Assembly (NCBI RefSeq): GCF_029478095.1
Contig: NZ_JAKOAV010000033.1
Span: forward strand, 1 to 37,616
Direction of reading: 5' to 3'
Source of the DNA: Pelotomaculum isophthalicicum JI
GTDB taxonomy: Bacteria > Bacillota > Desulfotomaculia > Desulfotomaculales > Pelotomaculaceae
DNA length: 37,616 nucleotides
Under the pieces are notes generated by a model that made no database searches, had not been told where the DNA came from, and worked only from the letters and a program-made list of their open reading frames with translations. The position numbers and the translations under genes were made by a program. Shown one piece after another: positions 1 to 7,458 of this stretch (position 1 is the first letter of the stretch; the number at the start of each line of letters is the position of its first letter).

Positions 1-97
1 CATCTGTCTCAGCTAATATTCAATTATTTAATTAATATAAGCCATGCCCGGACTTCTGTCAATAGTTTAAACAGCTTAAAACAACTTAAAATGTTTA

Positions 98-127
98 TTG
101 ACATGTAATTTATTCTGTGATTATAAT
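98..127 (+). promoter_or_regulatory. sigma-A type promoter for the 5' riboswitch and trmO-fmdE
   Basis: A perfect -35 TTGACA (98-103) and a perfect -10 TATAAT (122-127) are separated by 18 bp. Transcription would start near 134, about 25 nt before the structured leader RNA. Confidence 0.8.
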
Positions 128-156
128 TGTTGCAAGGAAAAATTAAGAACAGAAAA

Positions 157-253
157 TTTCTCCGAGCCTTTTTGCCTAAAGGTATATCTCATGGCAAGCA
201 GGCCATTTGGGTATGGCGGGAAACGGTCATGCCTCCCTTATGGAAAGGAGACA
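157..253 (+). promoter_or_regulatory. Moco-type riboswitch aptamer, copy 1
   Basis: Structured leader. P1 pairs UCUCC (159-163) with GGAGA (247-251). An internal arm carries CCUAAAG opposite CAUGGCAA, resembling a GAAA-tetraloop receptor. A GGG/CCC-flanked hairpin with the GGGAAAC apex follows, then GCCUCCC. The same layout recurs at 2852, 3013, 10322, 10721, 12606, 21201 and 21373 with compensatory changes in P1. Assignment to the molybdenum/tungsten cofactor class rests on remembered consensus and on the FmdE-type gene downstream. The distal GGAAAGG (242-248) is a perfect complement of CCUUUCC (335-341) in the terminator, so P1 and an antiterminator exclude each other. That implies an OFF switch on ligand binding. 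Confidence 0.7.
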
Positions 254-334
254 ATAAGCTGCAGGACCTTATGGTCTGTGAGTAATTATTACGTCTTCCT
301 CCGGAAGTCGTTTTTTATTACCGCTTGTTATTAT

Positions 335-364
335 CCTTTCCGTTTATGGAAAGGTTTTTTTATA
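335..364 (+). terminator. intrinsic terminator of riboswitch copy 1
   Basis: CCTTTCC (335-341) pairs with GGAAAGG (348-354), followed by a run of Ts. It lies between the aptamer and the first gene, so it serves as the expression platform. Confidence 0.8.
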
Positions 365-442
365 CTCTAGGGATAAGGAAGGAACTGCCGAGTACAATAA
401 AGAAGAATCTTTAGAAATAACTTGAAAAGGTGGTTCTGATAA

Positions 443-1258
443 ATGGAAATGTTGCAGATTACTCCGGTGGGGATTGTTCATTCTCCTTACAATGACCCGG
501 CGACAATTCCTGTACAAAACTACAGCGTGACTATCGAAGTTTTCCCCGCGTATGTTCAGGGGCTATGGGGAATTGAAGCGCACTCACACCTGTGGATTTT
601 ATCCTGGTTCCACAAGGCGCGGCGCGATCTGTTGCGGACCGTTCCAGGCAGAGTGAATCCGGACGCTCCTGAATACGGCGTATTCGGGCTGAGGGCGGCG
701 GGACGCCCGAATCCTATCGGGCTCTCTTTAGTAGAGTTGGTGAAGGTAGAGGATAACATTCTGCATGTGCGGGGTTTAGATGCAATCGACGGCTCACCCG
801 TTGTTGACATTAAGCCCTATTTTGAGCACGATATTATTTTTTCTCCCCGGGCTCCATACATAAGACCAAAAGACAGAGTAATGCGCTACCGGATGCTGTT
901 TAAGCAAGCATATAATCACCACCAGGAAGAATGCCGGGATTTTCAACTTGCCCTTCGCATGGCGATGGTGGCTGTGGATGAGTTTGGCAAGCTTAACTCC
1001 CCGGAGCTTAAGGTATCGGTTAAAGGGTCGGGTTGCCTGGCCGACACTATTCAGGGGTTGTCCAGAGCCAGGCTGGCTAACCCGGCCAGGTTTGAATACC
1101 AGGAGAGCGCGAAGAGTGTTGTAAACTGGTCGAATGGCACAAAGGGATTATCCATAAGTCTCGTTGGAAACCCGACTGTGGAAGAACTGCTGGACCTTGA
1201 TAGTACTGATTTCCTGGAAATAAAAGTTTTGGGAAAGGATGGTGGTGTCTATGTCTGA
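443..1258 (+). CDS. TrmO (TsaA-like) methyltransferase domain fused to an FmdE-like domain
   Basis: 271 residues. Residues 1-145 match the TrmO/TsaA family, which N6-methylates t6A37 in tRNA using S-adenosylmethionine. Visible motifs are GIVHSPY near the N-terminus, GRPNPIGLS and DIKPYFEHD. Residues 160-265 resemble the FmdE family, named from the molybdenum formylmethanofuran dehydrogenase operon: a helix like QLALRMAMVAVDEFG, then a GSGCLADTIQGL segment and a short strand-rich tail. Typical FmdE metal ligands such as HxxxCPG are not seen, so this half may be degenerate. ATG at 443 follows the SD-like AAAGGTGG. The gene sits behind a Moco-type riboswitch with its own promoter, which fits a role around Mo/W enzymes. 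The TrmO call is firm; the function of the fusion is unknown. Confidence 0.8.
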   Translation: MEMLQITPVGIVHSPYNDPATIPVQNYSVTIEVFPAYVQGLWGIEAHSHLWILSWFHKARRDLLRTVPGRVNPDAPEYGVFGLRAAGRPNPIGLSLVELVKVEDNILHVRGLDAIDGSPVVDIKPYFEHDIIFSPRAPYIRPKDRVMRYRMLFKQAYNHHQEECRDFQLALRMAMVAVDEFGKLNSPELKVSVKGSGCLADTIQGLSRARLANPARFEYQESAKSVVNWSNGTKGLSISLVGNPTVEELLDLDSTDFLEIKVLGKDGGVYV

Positions 1259-1291
1259 ACATGTCCAAATAGCAATATCGGGGGTAGCGTA

Positions 1292-2521
1292 ATGCCTACT
1301 AAAACCATCAAGCAAACCCTGGAGTACCGTTTTCCCGAATGGCTCAAGCTTACTGAAGGATTGTTCAATGAAGTTACAGCTTTTTACTTCAGTATAATCA
1401 AGGAGCATGATCTGATACTCGGACTAACCAATAAAAAGGCATTAACCGAACTTGAACGGTTGACCCACAAGACCAAAGACAACCCTTCACCACTTTTCCC
1501 TTTAAGATGGGACATACCGGCAATGTTCCGGCGGGCTTGTATAAACACCGCCATTGGGGCAGCCCGGTCATTCTTCTCCAAGCTGAAAAGATGGAAAGAT
1601 GCCAAAGCCAAGGCCGAAGCCAAGGGGAAAAAGTTTAAATACAGGCCGCCGGTGCCGCCCAGAGAGTGGCAGCGCAACACTTTGTTTTATACCGGCCAGT
1701 ACAAAGGCTACACCGGCAAGTCTATAATGCTGAAGTTGTACGACGGCAGCACCTGGCGCTGGGTGAAGTACCATTTAACCGGCAGGCGGGTTCAGGACGG
1801 TTGGAAGATAGGATGCCCTCGCGCAGTAATCAAGAAGAACCGGATTGAGCTGCATTTCCCGGTTGAAAAGGAAAAACCGGCGGTTAAGTCGGTTGCCGAA
1901 CAGGTTAAAGACCCAAACCTTAAAATTTGCGCTGTTGACTTAAACACGTGCGACAAGCTGGCGGTATGCGGTATATTCAAAAGCGACGGCACGCAGGTAG
2001 CCACCCGGTTCATCCGGGGCGGCGATAACCTAAACGGCCGTAGGAAACGACTTTTGGGCATAATCGCAACCAAGCTCAGTCTTACCGGTTCATTAAACAA
2101 GGATGAGCAGGACAATAAGGCCTTGTGGAATAAGATCCATAACATCGACGATAATGAAGCCCACCGGGTATCCCGCAGAATACTGGACTTTGCCCTGGAA
2201 CACGGAGCGAGTATCATCGTGTTTGAACACTCGAACAGTTTTAAACCCGAGCAGGGCAAATACAGCAGGCGGGCCAACTCCAGGCGTTCCTACTGGCTCC
2301 GGGGCAGGATATTCCACTATACCAAATACAAAGCCTGGGAGTATGGAATAATCACCAGCCGGGTCAACCCCAAGGACATAAGCCGGTTATGCGCCGGCTG
2401 CGGGGCGGAAATAGACCGGCGCGCACCGTTATTCACTTGTAAATGCGGTAAGAAAGGCAGTGTTGATCTAAACACCGTAAGAAATATAGGCAAAAAGTTC
2501 TTTTTAAGATACACGGCCTGA
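1292..2521 (+). CDS. tnpB: RNA-guided endonuclease TnpB family protein
   Basis: 409 residues, the usual TnpB length. The RuvC triad is visible: Asp in AVDLN (about residue 214), Glu in IIVFEH (about 311) and Asp in SVDLNTVRNI (about 391). Between the last two lies a zinc ribbon, CAGC followed by CKCGKKG. The N-terminal half has the basic region typical of OrfB (KAKAEAKGKKFKYRPP). TnpB proteins of IS200/IS605 elements are omega-RNA-guided DNA nucleases that help retain the element at its donor site. All catalytic residues are intact, so it is probably active. It starts 33 bp after the preceding stop codon; ATG follows GGGGGTAG. Confidence 0.9.
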   Translation: MPTKTIKQTLEYRFPEWLKLTEGLFNEVTAFYFSIIKEHDLILGLTNKKALTELERLTHKTKDNPSPLFPLRWDIPAMFRRACINTAIGAARSFFSKLKRWKDAKAKAEAKGKKFKYRPPVPPREWQRNTLFYTGQYKGYTGKSIMLKLYDGSTWRWVKYHLTGRRVQDGWKIGCPRAVIKKNRIELHFPVEKEKPAVKSVAEQVKDPNLKICAVDLNTCDKLAVCGIFKSDGTQVATRFIRGGDNLNGRRKRLLGIIATKLSLTGSLNKDEQDNKALWNKIHNIDDNEAHRVSRRILDFALEHGASIIVFEHSNSFKPEQGKYSRRANSRRSYWLRGRIFHYTKYKAWEYGIITSRVNPKDISRLCAGCGAEIDRRAPLFTCKCGKKGSVDLNTVRNIGKKFFLRYTA

Positions 2522-2790
2522 GCGGAAATAAGCGCGAACAAAGCCCTAAAGTCCGAAAGGCAAGGGTGTTCCCGCTCCCCATGAGCTGTAAATCCAAAAT
2601 GGGAGCAGGAACGGGCTTGGCACCGCCCGGTGTATCCGTCGCCCACTACGCTCTCAATGCGGTAGAGGCCACGCCTCAATTTACTGCGGGCAGCGACTAC
2701 GCACGGGTGCCCGAAGAAGCTGCCGGGATTCATCTCCCGGAGGAGCAGAGTGTCACAAAGTGCCTGAAATTAGGGCAAGAATAAGTTAAC
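2480..2790 (+). ncRNA. probable omega-RNA (TnpB guide scaffold)
   Basis: Omega-RNAs span the 3' end of tnpB and the right end of the element. Here about 270 nt of non-coding sequence after tnpB is rich in stems. One long stem pairs 2568-2582 with 2599-2612 (GUUCCCGCUCC with GGAGCAGGAAC), and a compact hairpin CCGGGA-UUCAUC-UCCCGG lies at 2723-2740. The 3' boundary is a guess. Confidence 0.55.
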
Positions 2791-2814
2791 GAAAAAGTAT
2801 ACCCCGGCAGGAAA

Positions 2815-2842
2815 TTGTTTTTTAATGTTGAATAGTTATATA
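2815..2842 (+). promoter_or_regulatory. promoter for tandem riboswitches and HdrD/ECF operon
   Basis: -35 TTGTTT (2815-2820), 16 bp, then -10 TATATA (2837-2842). The same arrangement, with surrounding sequence conserved (GGCAGGAAATTG before it, GTTGAAT in the spacer), precedes the paralogous riboswitch pair at 21164. Confidence 0.6.
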
Positions 2843-2851
2843 AAACAAAGA

Positions 2852-2952
2852 ATTCTCCGAGCCTGGCATACCTAAACAAAAGCAGGGTACGGTAACCAGG
2901 CCGTTAGGGTACGGTGGGAAACTCCTGTACCTCCCGGTGCGGAAAGGAGAGG
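2852..2952 (+). promoter_or_regulatory. Moco-type riboswitch aptamer, copy 2 (first of tandem pair)
   Basis: P1 UCUCC (2854-2858) pairs with GGAGA (2946-2950). The receptor arm is GCCUGG...CCAGGC enclosing UACCUAA and UACGGUA. The hairpin GUACGG/CCUGUAC carries a GGGAAAC apex and is followed by CCUCCC. AAAGGA near the 3' end can pair with UCCUUU in the terminator loop. Confidence 0.7.
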
Positions 2953-2963
2953 TTTTTGGAAAA

Positions 2964-3003
2964 AAGCTTTGTCCTTTTGCAACGGGCAAAGCTTATATTT
3001 TTT
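2964..3003 (+). terminator. terminator of riboswitch copy 2
   Basis: AAGCTTTGTCC (2964-2974) pairs along 11 positions with GGGCAAAGCTT (2984-2994), followed by a T-rich run. Confidence 0.85.
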
Positions 3004-3012
3004 AATGATGAT

Positions 3013-3112
3013 TACTCTCCGAGCCATATGACCTAAAGCTTTTAAGCCATGGTTTTCGGCCGGTAGGGTGTACCGGGAAACCGGTATGTCTCCCATTGCG
3101 AAAAGGAGAGTT
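3013..3112 (+). promoter_or_regulatory. Moco-type riboswitch aptamer, copy 3 (second of tandem pair)
   Basis: P1 ACUCUCC (3014-3020) pairs with GGAGAGU (3105-3111), 7 bp. The arm CCUAAAGC/GCCAUGG forms the receptor-like loop, and ACCGG-GAAA-CCGGU is a clean GNRA hairpin. GCGAAAA (3098-3104) is the exact complement of TTTTCGC (3147-3153) inside the terminator, giving an antiterminator. No separate promoter is evident, so the two switches probably act in series on one transcript. Confidence 0.75.
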
Positions 3113-3130
3113 CTTGATCCGGCTTATGTG

Positions 3131-3178
3131 CCGGGCTAACTTTGTTTTTTCGCAGAGTTTGCCCGGTATTATTTTTTG
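3131..3178 (+). terminator. terminator of riboswitch copy 3
   Basis: CCGGGC (3131-3136) with GCCCGG (3161-3166), and inner AACTTTG/CAGAGTT, followed by TATTATTTTTT. Confidence 0.85.
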
Positions 3179-3236
3179 CATGGCTGGAATAAGTTTTGCA
3201 GTAAAGGACCAGGCACTAACCGAAAGGAAAGGCAAA

Positions 3237-5255
3237 GTGGAGATTTATATTTTTTTTGTCCTCATGGTCATATCGTTAGGTTATTTTCTATGCGAGGTAT
3301 ATTGGCGCTGCCGCTACATAAAGTTGGGCAGGCCGGAAAACCGTTTTGACCGCCCGCTTGAACGCTGGAAATATTTTCTCACCCATGTGGCCGGCCAAAA
3401 GAAAATTATGAATAAACCCCTGTTTGGTTTTCTGCACGGGTTTATCATGTGCGGCTTTTGTGTCCTGTTGCCGGGCATCCCCAATATGGTTGCGGAAGGC
3501 CTTTTCAAAACCAGTATTCCTTATATCGGAGATAATCCCGGCTACCTTTTCATCAAAGATATTTTTATCGCTTTAATCATCTTCGGGATCGGCGGCAGCT
3601 TTTTGCGGCGGGTCGTTAAAAAGCCGGTCTGGCTGAAGAACACTCCCGTGGTTTTTGTAATCCTTGGATTGATCCTGGTCATCGCGATAACGGAAGTCCT
3701 GTTTCACGGAACCCGGCTCGCGCTTGGCGAAGGAGCCGCTTTAAGCGGGGCCGCCCCGCTGGCTGCGGCTGTTTCAAGGTTTCTGGAGGGCTTTAATGAA
3801 AATGCAATTCATGCCGCCGGGATGTTTTTCTGGTGGACCCACTACCTGGCTATTTTCTCATTATTGTTCATCATCCCCCACTCGAAACACCTGCATATGG
3901 TGTTCGCCCCTTTCAACACCTACTGGCACTCGCTGGAACCAAAGGGCGCTTTGCGTAAAATTCAATTTGACGACGAAAATGTTAAAACTTACGGGGCGAG
4001 CAAACTGGAGGACCTTACCTGGAAGCAGCTTTTCGAGGCTTACGCCTGCGTAAAATGCGGCCGCTGTGATGAAATCTGCCCCGCCCATCAGAGCGAAGAA
4101 CCGACCAAACCAAAAAGGTTCAACGGCCGCCTGCGCAATCACATAGAAAAAATTGCCCCGGTGCTTTTAAACCGGAAAGTCTGGCATCCAAAAGCTGCAA
4201 AGCAAAAAGCGGCGGAAGGTTCAATTTCCTACAAGACTAAAAAGGGCGTCAAGAAGAAAAACCTCATCGGTGACGTCTATGAAGAAGAATTTATTTGGAG
4301 CTGCGCCACCTGCGGGGGGTGCATGGAAACCTGCCCGATCTCGATCGAGCATACCTCCAGGCTGTTCGACCTGCGCCGTTATATTGTCTCGTCGGGGAAG
4401 AACGTGCCTGGGAAAATCAAGCAAGCCATTGCCGGCATGGAAAATTACGGCAACCCCTGGGGTGTCAGCCGCGAAACCGGATATGACCTGGCAAAAGAAT
4501 TGGAGATGCCAACCCTGGCCGAAAAACCCGACGCGCAGTACCTTTATTTTGTGGGCTGCGCCGGTTCGTTCGATGAGACGGCCGGGAGAGCAGCCGCCGC
4601 GTTTGTTAATATATTGAAGAAAGCAGGCGTCAGTTTCGCCGTGCTCGGACGTGAAGAATGGTGCTGCGGCGAGACGGCCCGCCGGATGGGAAATGAGCAC
4701 CTGTTCCAAAGGATCGCGCAAAAGAATGTATCGCTTTTCAACAAGTTAAATGTAAAGAATATTTTAACTGCCTGTACCCACTGCTTTAACACTTTGAAAA
4801 ACGAATATCCCCAGTTCGGCGGGAGATATAAAGTCATCCCGCACTCCGTTTTTTTAGCCGGCCTGCTGCACGAAGGCAGGATCAAGCCAGGCAAAAGTAT
4901 CGGCAAAATAATTACCTGTCACGATTCATGCTACCTGGGCCGTTACAATAATCTTTATAATGAGCCGCGGGAAATTCTGAAGTCCATACCGGGCGTCCGC
5001 CTGGCCGAAATGCCCCGTTCCAGGGAAAAATCTTTTTGCTGCGGCGCGGGGGGAGGCAGGTTTTGGATGAAAAGCGGGCCCGAAAACTTGATCGGCCAAA
5101 ACAGGGCCGGGGAAGCCCTTTCGACCGGAGCCGAGGTGGTCTGCACGACCTGTCCGTATTGCTTGGCCACTCTTTCTGAACAAATCAAGGTTAAAGGCGT
5201 TAATAACAGTATCAAAACCCTGGATATAGCTGAAATTCTGGAAATGAGCCTCTAA
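3237..5255 (+). CDS. membrane-bound HdrD-like Fe-S oxidoreductase (DUF224 / ETF-menaquinone reductase type)
   Basis: 672 residues from a GTG at 3237 preceded by GAAAGGAAAGG. The frame stays open back to 3096, but that part is riboswitch and terminator; ATG 3180 is an alternative start. The N-terminal 240 residues hold several membrane helices (NarI/cytochrome-b-like). Two 4Fe-4S motifs follow, CVKCGRCDEICP (about 269) and CATCGGCMETCP (about 355), then two CCG domains: CCGE (about 475) with ACTHC, and CHDSC (about 560) with CCGAGGG and TTCPYC. This is the layout of proteins proposed in syntrophs to pass electrons between EtfAB and membrane menaquinone. No etfAB is in the window, so the partner is unknown. 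First gene of a seven-gene run behind tandem riboswitches. Confidence 0.85.
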   Translation: MEIYIFFVLMVISLGYFLCEVYWRCRYIKLGRPENRFDRPLERWKYFLTHVAGQKKIMNKPLFGFLHGFIMCGFCVLLPGIPNMVAEGLFKTSIPYIGDNPGYLFIKDIFIALIIFGIGGSFLRRVVKKPVWLKNTPVVFVILGLILVIAITEVLFHGTRLALGEGAALSGAAPLAAAVSRFLEGFNENAIHAAGMFFWWTHYLAIFSLLFIIPHSKHLHMVFAPFNTYWHSLEPKGALRKIQFDDENVKTYGASKLEDLTWKQLFEAYACVKCGRCDEICPAHQSEEPTKPKRFNGRLRNHIEKIAPVLLNRKVWHPKAAKQKAAEGSISYKTKKGVKKKNLIGDVYEEEFIWSCATCGGCMETCPISIEHTSRLFDLRRYIVSSGKNVPGKIKQAIAGMENYGNPWGVSRETGYDLAKELEMPTLAEKPDAQYLYFVGCAGSFDETAGRAAAAFVNILKKAGVSFAVLGREEWCCGETARRMGNEHLFQRIAQKNVSLFNKLNVKNILTACTHCFNTLKNEYPQFGGRYKVIPHSVFLAGLLHEGRIKPGKSIGKIITCHDSCYLGRYNNLYNEPREILKSIPGVRLAEMPRSREKSFCCGAGGGRFWMKSGPENLIGQNRAGEALSTGAEVVCTTCPYCLATLSEQIKVKGVNNSIKTLDIAEILEMSL

Positions 5256-5300
5256 CTGTTGATATGAATAATTTGTAAAGGGGTGAAAGGTTTAACTTAT

Positions 5301-5570
5301 ATGGAGGCAAAAGAAGTGTTGATAAAATATGTGAAGGAAACGGGTGGGACAAAATGCTTTCTCGGGGACGACAGCAGCCGGGAGGATGTGCGCGCGACCA
5401 TGGTGCTTGCCACAGCCTGCCCGCTTTACAAGGATGACAATGAGGAGGAAATCTACCTGGAAGGCGTGCTGACCTGCTACAACTGCCGCTACCGCAGGTG
5501 GACGCGCCCCGGATTCAGCTGTTTTAAGAACTTCCCGGTGATACTCTCGACAATTAATAATTCTATATAG
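5301..5570 (+). CDS. small Cys-rich conserved protein, copy A
   Basis: 89 residues from ATG 5301, with SD AGGGGTG at 5278-5284; the paralogue at 21585 has the same start context. I do not recognise a family. The C-terminal third is nearly identical to the paralogue (CYNCRYRRWTRPGFSCFKNF) and holds a CxxC pair plus a third Cys. Two more Cys, at KCFLGDD and TACPLYKDD, precede it. It is acidic in the middle and has no signal peptide or membrane segment, so it is probably a cytoplasmic metal- or cofactor-binding protein (inference). Its association with Moco-type leaders at two loci suggests a Mo/W-related role. Confidence 0.65.
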   Translation: MEAKEVLIKYVKETGGTKCFLGDDSSREDVRATMVLATACPLYKDDNEEEIYLEGVLTCYNCRYRRWTRPGFSCFKNFPVILSTINNSI

Positions 5571-5588
5571 ACTAAACGAGGTAATGTT

Positions 5589-6026
5589 ATGTCGTTAAAT
5601 AAAAAAATTATAATCAGCATCGTTCTGATTATTTTAGCCGTAGCCGGTTCCTACCTGTTGGAGAACCTTTCAAAAGAGCGGGGGCTAAAATCCGCCACGG
5701 TGATCAAGATGCAGGAGAACAACAACCTTGTCGCTCTCATGGGTGTCGATGTGCTAAAAACGCTAAAAGATCAGGAGTCCCCCGGCGACAAGGATGCTAA
5801 AGGTCTGAGCCTGCTGTATGCCATGGGAGCGGCGGGCATCGGCGAGTTCAATCAAATCGAGGTTAAAGGCGTGGACAACAAATCTGTTTTCCAGGCAAAT
5901 AAGAACGAGATTACCAGGGACTATCTCTTGTACTTTACGGATCATGGAACCGTTAACTTGTGCCGGAAAAATGACTATCAACGTTTCCTTGTCGAGGATG
6001 TCAGTGAAATCAACAAAATAAATTGA
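5589..6026 (+). CDS. membrane-anchored protein of unknown function, upstream of ECF transporter
   Basis: 145 residues. An N-terminal signal-anchor (IIISIVLIILAVAGSYLL) is followed by a soluble extracytoplasmic domain. The end of that domain (IEVKGVD..., YLLYFTDHGTVNLC, YQRFLVEDVSEI) faintly recalls the small Ig-like/molybdopterin-oxidoreductase-type domains found near ECF genes in anaerobes. This resemblance is weak and unverified. SD GAGGT precedes ATG 5589. It lies 18 bp after the Cys-rich gene and 16 bp before the S component, so it is co-transcribed and may be an accessory binding protein of the transporter. Confidence 0.55.
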   Translation: MSLNKKIIISIVLIILAVAGSYLLENLSKERGLKSATVIKMQENNNLVALMGVDVLKTLKDQESPGDKDAKGLSLLYAMGAAGIGEFNQIEVKGVDNKSVFQANKNEITRDYLLYFTDHGTVNLCRKNDYQRFLVEDVSEINKIN

Positions 6027-6042
6027 TAAAGAGGTAACTGCG

Positions 6043-6624
6043 GTGGAGGATACAGCAAAGAAATACCAGGAGGAAAAAGCGCCGGTAGCGGAAAAATTCA
6101 TTTTCAGGCTCGGACTGGCCGATGTGCTCAGACTGACCATGTTCGGGACACTTATCTCGATCACCAAGGACATAACCAGGCTGCCGCTGCACCTGCCAGG
6201 ACATACCAGCATATATTGGATGGGGATCCTGGTTCTGGGCAAGGGGCTGATCCCCAAGTTCGGAGCGGGAATAATCATGGGCATTGTTTCAGGTGCGCTT
6301 GCCGTGCTGTTGGGGCTGGGGAAAGAAGGAGTGTTTGTATTTTTCAAATACTTCGTTCCGGGGTTATTAATCGACTTTCTCGCCCCGGTATTTTACAACA
6401 AGCTCGAAAACCCTTTCGTCGGCGCCATCTGCGGCACATTGACCAGCCTGTCGAAATTAGTTGCGAACCTCGTTCTGGGAATATTGCTTAAGATGCCGAT
6501 GGGATTTATCGCCCTGGGTCTGGGGTTCGCCTCGGCTTCCCATGTTTTGTTCGGCGCCGCGGGCGGACTGATCGCCGCGGTATTGATCAAGCGGCTGAGG
6601 CCAAGATTATCCACCTGGGAGTGA
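6043..6624 (+). CDS. ECF transporter substrate-binding (S) component, substrate unknown
   Basis: 193 residues from GTG 6043 (SD GAGGTAA). After a soluble 25-residue start come about six hydrophobic helices typical of ECF S components, and the two ATPases and the T component follow directly. The start LADVLRLTMFGTLISITKD is followed by PGHTSIYWMGILVLGKGL. I cannot assign a vitamin or metal substrate. The complete dedicated module (S-A-A'-T) indicates a group I ECF arrangement, which in known cases often moves metals or vitamins. Expression should fall under the tandem Moco-type riboswitches upstream. Confidence 0.7.
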   Translation: MEDTAKKYQEEKAPVAEKFIFRLGLADVLRLTMFGTLISITKDITRLPLHLPGHTSIYWMGILVLGKGLIPKFGAGIIMGIVSGALAVLLGLGKEGVFVFFKYFVPGLLIDFLAPVFYNKLENPFVGAICGTLTSLSKLVANLVLGILLKMPMGFIALGLGFASASHVLFGAAGGLIAAVLIKRLRPRLSTWE

Positions 6625-7458
6625 ATGAACATTATTGAACTGATCGACGTCACAAAAGAATACGACACCGGCCATTCGGATAAAAAACGCGCCCTCAAAA
6701 ACATAAACCTGGCCATCCGGCAGGGCGAGTACGTCGGGCTGATCGGGATGAACGGGTCCGGGAAAACCACCCTCGCCCGTCTCATCAACGGCCTGATTCA
6801 ACCCACGGCGGGCAAGGTGTATGTAAACGGACTGGACACGGCGGACAGGAGTTCTCTTAACGAAATCAGGCGCCAGGTGGGGATGGTCTTTCAAAACCCC
6901 GACAACCAGATTATCAGTTCCATCGTGGAGGAGGATGTCGCCTTTGGCCCGGAGAACCTGAGACTCCCGCCCGCGGAAGTAAAAGAGCGCATCGACTGGG
7001 CGCTGCGGTCCGTCGGCCTGGCGGAACTGCGCCATCACGCCCCGCACTTGCTTTCCGGCGGCCAGAAACAAAAAGTAACCATAGCGTCAGCCCTGGCCAT
7101 GCGGCCGGCCTGCCTGGTCCTGGACGAACCCACGTCCATGCTCGACCCGCGCGGCAGGGAAGAACTCATTGTGAACTTAAAAGAACTGAACGAAAAGCAC
7201 GGCATCACGATCATCCTGATCTCGCACAACATGGAAGACGTCGTCCATGCACAGCGCCTGATTGTGCTCAATGAAGGCGCCGTTTGCCTCGAAGGAGCGC
7301 CGTGGGAGGTTTTTACATCAGAAGAAAACCTCATAAATACGGGTTTAAAACCGCCCGAAATCGTCCAGTTGGCCAACGGCCTGAGAAAACGCGGCCACGC
7401 AATCGATAAAAAAATCATCAGCATGCGGCAGATGGTGGAATATATATGTCAATTATAG
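6625..7458 (+). CDS. ecfA1: ECF transporter ATPase subunit A
   Basis: 277 residues. ABC ATPase with Walker A GMNGSGKTT, Q-loop in VFQNPDNQ, signature LLSGGQKQK, Walker B CLVLDEPTSMLD and the H-loop in LISHNMEDV. The VFQNPDNQ form and the GPENL stretch are typical of CbiO/EcfA. It abuts the S component stop and overlaps the second ATPase by 13 bp, consistent with coupled translation. Confidence 0.9.
   Translation: MNIIELIDVTKEYDTGHSDKKRALKNINLAIRQGEYVGLIGMNGSGKTTLARLINGLIQPTAGKVYVNGLDTADRSSLNEIRRQVGMVFQNPDNQIISSIVEEDVAFGPENLRLPPAEVKERIDWALRSVGLAELRHHAPHLLSGGQKQKVTIASALAMRPACLVLDEPTSMLDPRGREELIVNLKELNEKHGITIILISHNMEDVVHAQRLIVLNEGAVCLEGAPWEVFTSEENLINTGLKPPEIVQLANGLRKRGHAIDKKIISMRQMVEYICQL

Larger units (their letters stand above)
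1292..2790 (+). mobile_element. solo TnpB element (IS1341/IS605-like) with downstream omega-RNA region
   Basis: A tnpB gene and about 270 nt of structured 3' sequence lie between the trmO-fmdE gene and the promoter of the next operon. No tnpA (Y1 transposase) is present, so the element would need one supplied in trans. Ends are approximate: the left end lies between 1259 and 1292, and the right end lies before about 2805, where homology to the 21.1 kb locus begins. Confidence 0.6.

Noticed and set aside
157-253. Reading the repeated leader as a c-di-GMP-I (GEMM) element
   Set aside because: GAAA hairpin and CCUAA receptor are shared, but the order of arms is reversed and the GACGCAAAGC core is missing. 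The true GEMM-like elements at 32.9 and 34.9 kb look different.
98-370. Open frame of 90 codons at the left end
   Set aside because: It runs through the promoter, aptamer and terminator, lacks an SD, and its protein sequence simply reads the structured RNA.
2523-2784. Short open frames after tnpB on both strands
   Set aside because: The stretch is structured non-coding sequence matching the expected omega-RNA position.
3096-3236. Upstream extension of the HdrD-like gene (TTG 3096 or ATG 3180)
   Set aside because: This part overlaps the aptamer's distal strand and the terminator; GTG 3237 has the good SD.
4221-4721. Minus-strand frame of 166 codons opposite the HdrD-like gene
   Set aside because: It is antisense to conserved Fe-S motifs and has no family resemblance.
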